A stretch of DNA of 5,506 nt from Candidatus Bathyarchaeota archaeon (GTDB lineage Archaea > Thermoproteota > Bathyarchaeia > Bathyarchaeales > Bathyarchaeaceae), in assembly GCA_003662715.1 (NCBI GenBank), contig QMYO01000144.1, positions 1 through 5,506 of the forward strand. Direction: 5' to 3'. Of this stretch, positions 1 to 4,140 are shown one piece after another. Under the pieces are notes generated by a model that saw only the letters and a program-made list of their open reading frames with translations, did not search any database and had not been told where the DNA came from. Within the stretch, counting starts at the first letter, position 1; every line of letters begins with the position of its first letter. Position numbers and translations under genes: made by a program.

Positions 1-109
1 CATCAGATAGTGTTAATGTAACTTCAGCAGCACTTACTGCTTGAATTGTTACCAACAGACTAGCGATAAGAAGAGTATTCAATAGCAATTGAGCAAACTT
101 ATTTTTCAA
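1..109 (-). CDS. Secreted protein of unknown function, N-terminal fragment (runs off left edge)
   Basis: Reading leftwards from a TTG at 109-107, 36 codons are open to the window edge. They begin MKNKFAQLLLNTLLIASLLV and continue TIQAVSAAEVTLTLSD: a short Lys-containing n-region, a long Leu/Ile/Val core and a small-residue site (AVSA before AEV) near residue 27, a textbook Sec signal peptide. A strong Shine-Dalgarno (GAGGAG, 120-125 on this strand) lies 10 nt before the TTG, which decides the start; no in-frame ATG competes. The gene diverges from the glycoside hydrolase gene across about 220 bp, so the two may share control. Nothing in the nine visible mature residues identifies a family; beta-strand-like 'EVTLTLSD' would suit another extracellular beta-sandwich protein, but that is a guess. 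Confidence is high that it is a real secreted gene, nil for its function. Confidence 0.72.
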   Translation of the reverse strand, partial: MKNKFAQLLLNTLLIASLLVTIQAVSAAEVTLTLSD

Positions 110-114
110 TTTTT

Positions 115-125
115 CCTTTCTCCTC
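115..125 (-). promoter_or_regulatory. Shine-Dalgarno site of the left-edge gene
   Basis: On the minus strand this reads GAGGAGAAAGG. GAGGAG matches the anti-SD core and sits 10 nt before the TTG at 109-107. It supports a TTG start that would otherwise look arbitrary. Confidence 0.65.
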
Positions 126-140
126 TTGTTTCAGTTTTGA

Positions 141-161
141 TTGAACCAACAAGTGGTTCAA
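141..161. promoter_or_regulatory. Perfect inverted repeat, candidate operator
   Basis: TTGAACCA (141-148) and TGGTTCAA (154-161) are exact reverse complements around the 5-nt centre ACAAG. The repeat lies 16 bp before the Shine-Dalgarno of the minus-strand gene, and roughly 25-45 bp downstream of the TATA-like box at 184-191 on that strand, so it would overlap the expected transcription start or early leader. That placement suits a dimeric repressor site. An RNA hairpin in the leader is the alternative. It is not followed on either strand by a clean terminator context for a visible gene. Confidence 0.45.
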
Positions 162-183
162 ATGGGTCTTTTTTTGGTTTCAC

Positions 184-191
184 TATTTAAA
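184..191 (-). promoter_or_regulatory. TATA-like box for the left-edge minus-strand gene
   Basis: On the minus strand the sequence reads TTTAAATA, close to the archaeal TATA consensus. A start about 25 nt downstream would fall near 160, giving a leader of about 50 nt that carries the palindrome and the Shine-Dalgarno. The surrounding DNA is AT-rich, so chance occurrence is a real possibility. Confidence 0.35.
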
Positions 192-260
192 TTTTATGAT
201 AATTTCTTCTATAAGGAAATTAGTGTCATTTTTTTCATAAAAGTTATCTGTTCATTTCAC

Positions 261-271
261 GAAAATATAAT
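261..271 (+). promoter_or_regulatory. TATA-like box for the glycoside hydrolase gene
   Basis: GAAAATATAAT is the best archaeal TATA candidate before the gene at 331. A start about 25 nt downstream would lie around 290-297, giving a leader of 35-40 nt with no evident Shine-Dalgarno close to the TTG. An SD-like stretch (GGGGAGTGATCC, 273-284) follows at once but would then lie inside the promoter; see the finding on start choice. Confidence 0.3.
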
Positions 272-330
272 CGGGGAGTGATCCAATAAAGAACACTACG
301 GGTAAAATTAAACCTCTGCATAATTATGCA

Positions 331-2274
331 TTGAACAGGCTGCATTCGCAAGCATTTCGGTGTTTACTTATCTCATTTTTGCTTCTCTCAGTAATCAGTT
401 TTTCTAACACCCCATGTCAAGTTCTTAGAAAACAGCAAATTTTTATGATTCCGCCCAAAATTAAAGGAATGACCATAAATGCTTGGAGTTCGGAAGCATA
501 CAATACAACTGACTTTGATATATCAATAACAAACTTGGCTAATTTAGAGGCGGATTGGGTAACTTTCACGGTTTTCTGGTTTATGGAACACTATAACGAC
601 ACGGAAATGTATCCCAGAACAGATCTATATACCGCATCAAACTCTTCCTTGATACATGCAATAGAAAAGGCACATGAACTTAACATGAAAGTAGCCCTAA
701 AACCAATGATTGATGTTATCGACGGTACGTGGAGAGGGCAAATAAAGCCTTACAATTGGACTCTATGGTTCGAAAATTATCAAAAATTCATAAACTTTTA
801 TGCAAATTTTGCACAGAACTACAGCGTTGAACTATTCATAGTCGGTACTGAACTTAGATCATCACAAACTCATGAAAGCGAATGGAGAAATGTCATCAAT
901 AACGTGCGTAACAACTTCAACGGAAACCTCACATACGCTGCAAACTGGGATTCTTTCAGCAACTATTCAGTATTACCAAACTTTGCTGTCAGATTTTGGG
1001 ATGCATTAGACTACATAGGGGTAGATGCCTATTTTCCATTAACCAACTCCTTCAACCCAACACTTCAGCAATTAATAAACGCTTGGTCCAATTCACGCTC
1101 AGGTTGGTGGGGATCTGGACGCAATTGGACAAACCAATTGTATTCAACCTACCTATCAACAGGCAAGAAAATAATTTTCACAGAAATTGGTTACTGCAGC
1201 CAAAACGGTACAAATACAGAACCTTGGAATTACAACCTTTCCCCAGTAAAAGATCTACAAGAACAAGCAGACTGCTACCAAGCGGCCTTAGAAGCTTTCG
1301 GAAATGCGACATGGTTTGAAGGATGGTTCTGGTGGAGTTGGGAAACAGACCCTAACGCAGGAAAACCTGGGACTCCTGATGAATTACATTATACTCCCCA
1401 GAATAAACCAGCTCAAGAAATATTACGCTACTACTACGAAGTTCCCCCCGACATAGCCATATTAAATGTCTCTTCTTCCAAAACTATTGTGAATAAAGGA
1501 GACTTTATAGAAATTAATGTAACTATAGAAAACCAAGGCATTCATACAGAAAACTTTAACGTTAGCGTATATGCTAACCAGACATCAATTTACGAAGAAT
1601 ACATTGTCCTTGAAAACCACAGTTTAACCATATTAAGGTTCACATGGAACACATCCAACATGATAGAAGCAACATATATTTTGGAAGCCTTCGTTCCTCC
1701 ACTTCCAGGAGAACTAGATAAAGACGACAATTTATACGTTGATGGAATAGTCAAAATTGGAAAACATGACATCACAATAATAGACCTAGTCTTTTCCAAC
1801 AAAATAAATAGAAAAGTTATAGGACAAGGATGCATATGTAAGATAAATGTTACAGTCGCCAACCAAGGCGATTTCACAGAAACTTTCAACGTTACGCTTT
1901 ATGCCAACACAACTATAATAGAAACAAAAGAAGTAACTCTAGAAAGCGGCAACTTCACAACCCTTAGGTTCACGTGGAACATTACGGGCTTTGTTAAGGG
2001 CAACTACACCATCTGGGCTTACGCTTGGCCTGTTCCAGGCGAAACATACACGGCGGACAACACGTTTGTTGATGGTTGGGTTTTTGTTTCTATCGTAGGC
2101 GACGTAAACGGTGACCGAAAAGTCGACATAAAAGACATAGCCATGGTCAGCGGAGCCTACGGCTCCTACCCCGGTCATCCCAAATGGAACCCCAACTGCG
2201 ACATAAACAACGATTTCAAAGTTGACATCAAAGACCTCGCCGCAGCCAGTGCAAACTACGGCCAATGGTGGTAA
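331..2274 (+). CDS. Secreted GH113-like glycoside hydrolase (probable beta-mannanase) with two CARDB repeats and a C-terminal dockerin
   Basis: A 647-residue extracellular enzyme. Residues 1-30 form a signal peptide. Residues 42-370 resemble a clan GH-A TIM barrel of family GH113: VGTEL (171-175) offers E174 as acid/base, FTEIGY (283-288) offers E285 as nucleophile, and a Trp-rich WFWWSWETDP (332-341) forms the usual end-of-barrel substrate wall. Known GH113 members cleave beta-1,4-mannan; that substrate is inferred from family only. Two tandem CARDB-type beta-sandwich repeats follow (about 372-475 and 478-588, sharing INVT, NQG, LRFTWN and PGE). Residues 590-645 are a type I dockerin with Ca-loops starting at D591 and D624. 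There are 23 N-X-S/T sequons. The TTG start gives a well-formed signal peptide but lacks a nearby SD; no ATG lies upstream in frame before the stop at 268-270. GC rises sharply from about position 1930. Another GH-A activity is the main alternative. Confidence 0.85.
   Translation: MNRLHSQAFRCLLISFLLLSVISFSNTPCQVLRKQQIFMIPPKIKGMTINAWSSEAYNTTDFDISITNLANLEADWVTFTVFWFMEHYNDTEMYPRTDLYTASNSSLIHAIEKAHELNMKVALKPMIDVIDGTWRGQIKPYNWTLWFENYQKFINFYANFAQNYSVELFIVGTELRSSQTHESEWRNVINNVRNNFNGNLTYAANWDSFSNYSVLPNFAVRFWDALDYIGVDAYFPLTNSFNPTLQQLINAWSNSRSGWWGSGRNWTNQLYSTYLSTGKKIIFTEIGYCSQNGTNTEPWNYNLSPVKDLQEQADCYQAALEAFGNATWFEGWFWWSWETDPNAGKPGTPDELHYTPQNKPAQEILRYYYEVPPDIAILNVSSSKTIVNKGDFIEINVTIENQGIHTENFNVSVYANQTSIYEEYIVLENHSLTILRFTWNTSNMIEATYILEAFVPPLPGELDKDDNLYVDGIVKIGKHDITIIDLVFSNKINRKVIGQGCICKINVTVANQGDFTETFNVTLYANTTIIETKEVTLESGNFTTLRFTWNITGFVKGNYTIWAYAWPVPGETYTADNTFVDGWVFVSIVGDVNGDRKVDIKDIAMVSGAYGSYPGHPKWNPNCDINNDFKVDIKDLAAASANYGQWW
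1444..2094 (+). repeat. Tandem CARDB-like domain repeat within the glycoside hydrolase
   Basis: Two protein-level repeats: residues about 372-475 and 478-588 of the enzyme. Aligned anchors are INVTIENQG/INVTVANQG, FNVSVYAN/FNVTLYAN, LRFTWN in both, and PPLPGE/WPVPGE followed by DN..VDG. Such domains are typically spacers or cell-adhesion/carbohydrate-proximal modules between a catalytic domain and an anchoring domain. The second copy has a markedly higher GC content towards its end. Confidence 0.75.
2098..2271 (+). other. Dockerin domain of the glycoside hydrolase
   Basis: Two EF-hand-like calcium loops. Loop 1 has D591, N593, D595, D599 and D602; loop 2 has D624, N626, D628, D632 and D635. 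All are at canonical dockerin positions 1, 3, 5, 9 and 12. The linker carries SYPGH and KWNP. Positions 10-11, which set cohesin specificity in clostridial dockerins, are I-K in both loops, giving a near-symmetric domain. Confidence 0.85.
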
Positions 2275-2296
2275 AAACCCCACCTCATCTTTCATC

Positions 2297-2302
2297 TTTT
2301 TT
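2297..2302 (+). terminator. T-tract terminator after the glycoside hydrolase gene
   Basis: TTTTTT lies 23 nt past the TAA stop inside a pyrimidine-rich run (TCATCTTTTTTGC). No stem-loop precedes it, as expected for archaeal oligo-T termination. Confidence 0.4.
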
Positions 2303-2477
2303 GCATTCTTCAAGGAAAAACCAAAGCTGCCCCACGCAAAAAAGAACCCTCAACGCGCGAGCGAAAATGTTTCATATAGTAATTAGACTATTTTGGAAAT
2401 ACCGCGACTCTTTTCTTTTAAAAAAGCTTATTTAACAACATTTTAGTTACGATGTTCATAAGATAGCTAGCGCACTC

Positions 2478-2487
2478 ATTGATCAAT
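2478..2487. promoter_or_regulatory. 10-bp perfect palindrome upstream of the second dockerin gene
   Basis: ATTGATCAAT is its own reverse complement and ends about 18 bp before the TATA-like box at 2506-2514. The position suits a regulator site, but a 10-bp AT-rich palindrome can arise by chance. Confidence 0.22.
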
Positions 2488-2505
2488 AGAAGATTTTTCC
2501 ATAAA

Positions 2506-2514
2506 ACATATAAT
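2506..2514 (+). promoter_or_regulatory. TATA-like box for the MG2-like/dockerin gene
   Basis: ACATATAAT within ATAAAACATATAATAAATG. A start about 25 nt downstream (near 2533) would leave a short leader that still includes the Shine-Dalgarno at 2536-2540. A second candidate, AAAAAGCTTATTTAA at 2421-2435, looks like a BRE plus TATA pair and would give a leader of about 90 nt. Confidence 0.35.
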
Positions 2515-2535
2515 AAATGAATTGTTGATATTCTT

Positions 2536-2540
2536 GGAGA
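2536..2540 (+). promoter_or_regulatory. Shine-Dalgarno site of the MG2-like/dockerin gene
   Basis: GGAGA lies 8-9 nt before the ATG at 2549 and fixes that start, which also gives a proper signal peptide. Confidence 0.6.
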
Positions 2541-2548
2541 ATTAGAGA

Positions 2549-3502
2549 ATGCGTTTAATTGAGAGGCTAGCGTTCAGATTTTTGTTGTTAATTCTTGCAG
2601 TGTCTGTTCTCGGTTTTTTGAAGGTCTTTACAGCGTATTCTAGTTCTGGATGGGAAGTTGATGTTTTCACTCAAAAAGAAACTTTCAGCGGGGTGGGTTT
2701 AGGCGTGCCCAGTGACGCTTTCGCGCCTCACGAGGAGGTTGTTCTTTTTGCTTACGTTTCTTACAATTTGGCTCCCGTTCAGAATATACTTGTTTCTTTT
2801 GAGGTGTTTGGTCCGCGTAATCCTTTGCACAATGTCACTTTTAGTTTTGTTGATGAGACGGATGATGATGGAGTTGCCAGGACTAATTTCACGATTCCGT
2901 GGCCAGATGAGAAGCCTGAAACTGTTGTGTTTGGTTATTGGAGTGTGGTGGCCAGCATTGAAAATGCGTCTGATCATCTGGTTTTTAGGGTTGGCTGGAT
3001 AGTTGAAATTGCTTCTTTGAGCGTGATTGATGAGGATCCGCCGCAGGGTGGATACTTGAACGTTCAAGTTTCAGTAATGACAAATGCTATGATGCCTAAG
3101 AACGCCACGTTAGCGTTCGTGTTGTTTGATTGTGAAAGACGTGTTATCGGAAGCTTCGTTGAAGAACTCAGTGTTGATAGTAATGGGGTGAACTTTTCAA
3201 GAAGGTTTAGTATTCCAAAATGGGCTGCGGTTGGCTTAGGCACTGTCAACGCTTCAATATATTTTTCCACAGGAGCGCCATATGGTCCTGGATGTTCAAC
3301 GACTTTTGTTATATCGCTAATGGGAGATTTAGATGGAGACAACAAGGTTGACATTAAAGATGTGGCCCTAGTTATCGCTGCGTTTGGTTCATACCCTGGG
3401 CATTGCAGATGGAACCCGCGGGCAGATTCCAACAAAGACTATGTCGTTAACGTAAAAGATGTTGCTTTAGTATCAAAGAATTACGGCAAAACCTATCCAT
3501 GA
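2549..3502 (+). CDS. Secreted dockerin protein with MG2-like Ig module, non-catalytic
   Basis: A 317-residue extracellular protein without a recognisable catalytic domain. Residues 1-31 are a signal peptide (RLIERLAFR then a long Leu/Val core). Residues 34-155 form an Ig-like module resembling the MG2 domain of macroglobulins: PSDAFAP, EVVLFAYVSYN, PVQ, a D..GVA turn at 106-110, TIPWP and FGYWSVVA. Residues 153-256 are a second beta-sandwich. Residues 259-315 are a dockerin with Ca-loops starting at D260 and D293; the second loop has N301 at position 9. The first two domains match, in the same order, the C-terminal half of the convergent gene at 4141-5506. It has six N-X-S/T sequons. ATG start with GGAG 9 nt upstream. 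It lies 274 bp downstream of the glycoside hydrolase with its own promoter candidate, so is probably transcribed separately. Likely role: a structural or binding component that docks onto cohesins; binding target unknown. Confidence 0.85.
   Translation: MRLIERLAFRFLLLILAVSVLGFLKVFTAYSSSGWEVDVFTQKETFSGVGLGVPSDAFAPHEEVVLFAYVSYNLAPVQNILVSFEVFGPRNPLHNVTFSFVDETDDDGVARTNFTIPWPDEKPETVVFGYWSVVASIENASDHLVFRVGWIVEIASLSVIDEDPPQGGYLNVQVSVMTNAMMPKNATLAFVLFDCERRVIGSFVEELSVDSNGVNFSRRFSIPKWAAVGLGTVNASIYFSTGAPYGPGCSTTFVISLMGDLDGDNKVDIKDVALVIAAFGSYPGHCRWNPRADSNKDYVVNVKDVALVSKNYGKTYP
2648..3319 (+). repeat. Two-domain module, copy A (also in the minus-strand cohesin-like protein)
   Basis: Protein-level repeat of the stretch at 4144-4887 on the other strand. 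Shared anchors in order: DVFTQ/DVYTQ, PSD.F.P..EV.L.A, V.YN..PVQ, FE, D..GVA.T.F.IPWP.E.PE, FG.W.V.A, then a less conserved second domain with (I)PK/DK, AG(I/L)G.(A/V) and a PYGP/PIGA end. Nucleotide identity is low by eye, so the duplication is old or the module was acquired separately. Confidence 0.7.
3323..3499 (+). other. Dockerin domain of the MG2-like protein
   Basis: Loop 1 has D260, D262, D264, D268 and D271; loop 2 has D293, N295, D297, N301 and D304. The linker GSYPGH..WNP matches that of the glycoside hydrolase dockerin. Positions 10-11 are I-K in loop 1 and V-K in loop 2. Confidence 0.85.
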
Positions 3503-3520
3503 CCTCTATGAAAATTAAAC

Positions 3521-3525
3521 TTTTT
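3521..3525 (+). terminator. T-tract terminator after the MG2-like/dockerin gene
   Basis: TTTTT starts 19 nt past the TGA stop, in the pyrimidine-rich run CTTTTTCCTTCCTC, with no stem-loop. It fits archaeal oligo-T termination but is short. Confidence 0.3.
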
Positions 3526-3910
3526 CCTTCCTCTGCGACTTAACGTCTCCAGAGTCTAACGACAGCCAGTTCAGCTCAGTTTCTGATATACGAATGGAAA
3601 CCTTATTTGACATTTTGAAGCTTCGCAGGCTTCCATTGAATAAAGGAGTGCTTAGTTGGCACTTATGGTTGGTTGAGTTACTATATTTGACATGTGCGGC
3701 AAATTTAGATGATTTTTTCAATTCTGTGTGGACTTGTAGCTTTCTCAAACCAAGGGATAATTACGGGGAAGTTGTTCTGGCATTCTAGAAGTTGTACGCT
3801 TATTTCGTTTGCTTCTGGTTTATTTTCTAAAGAATTTTAGGTCTACTTGGAAGTTGTTGACTTGAGCCTTTTTAGACTCATTGTTGGATCTCTTATTTCT
3901 CTTCCGTTTA

Positions 3911-3925
3911 GCAGGCTCTTCCTGC
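3911..3925. repeat. Small GC-rich hairpin
   Basis: GCAGG, CTCTT, CCTGC: perfect 5-bp arms with a 5-nt loop in the gene-poor stretch. No T-tract follows on the plus strand, so a classical terminator is unlikely. It may be chance. Confidence 0.2.
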
Positions 3926-4104
3926 ATCATAGCAACACAAAAGAGAGGTCACAATGCCATTCAAAGGCTTCGATGTGCCAACTTGTGGTTAAAACAGGAA
4001 AGGGCCTTCTTGCGGGAGATGGATTTTAAAGACTAAGCACTAGGCTGCTCTTTTTCCCTTTAGAATTCTGGTTTACGGTGTATGGCTATTTCCAAAATTC
4101 AAAT

Positions 4105-4110
4105 AAAAAA
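4105..4110 (-). terminator. T-tract terminator of the minus-strand cohesin-like gene
   Basis: On the minus strand, TTTTTT occurs 30 nt past the TAA stop (4143-4141) and is followed by ATTTGAATTTTGG. No stem is seen. Suits archaeal termination. Confidence 0.4.
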
Positions 4111-4140
4111 TGAGGGAATTGAGGATATTCTTATGGTCTA

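Larger units (their letters stand above)
3503..4140. other. Gene-poor stretch between converging genes
   Basis: No convincing gene. Open frames are short, lack Shine-Dalgarno sites and resemble no family I know. A minus-strand 32-codon ATG frame (3515-3613) begins MSNKVSIRISETEL, reminiscent of the first strand of a ribbon-helix-helix repressor, but it is too short and lacks a good RBS. A start-less minus-strand stretch (3708-3836) has protein-like composition (for example ECQNNFPVIIPWFEKA) and ends at a stop. These could be remnants of a decayed gene. T-rich runs near each end probably terminate the flanking genes. Confidence 0.4.

Noticed and set aside
996..1319. 107-codon plus-strand open frame
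   Set aside because: Lies wholly inside the catalytic domain in another frame; low-complexity composition, no RBS, no family resemblance.
1939..2313. 124-codon minus-strand open frame
   Set aside because: Antisense to the CARDB/dockerin end, where GC-rich codons suppress stops; translation looks like shadow sequence.
2699..3435. Two minus-strand frames and one plus-strand frame of 96-123 codons over the MG2-like gene
   Set aside because: Overlap a gene with signal peptide, domains and RBS; no independent support.
3617..3633. GAAGC ... GCTTC hairpin
   Set aside because: Only 5-bp arms with a 7-nt loop and no T-tract; not distinguishable from chance.
3594..3788. 64-codon plus-strand frame starting with ATG
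   Set aside because: No Shine-Dalgarno, Trp/Leu-rich translation of a T-rich region, no recognisable domain.
3847..4029. 60-codon plus-strand frame from TTG
   Set aside because: Weak context and no SD; composition does not look like a real protein.
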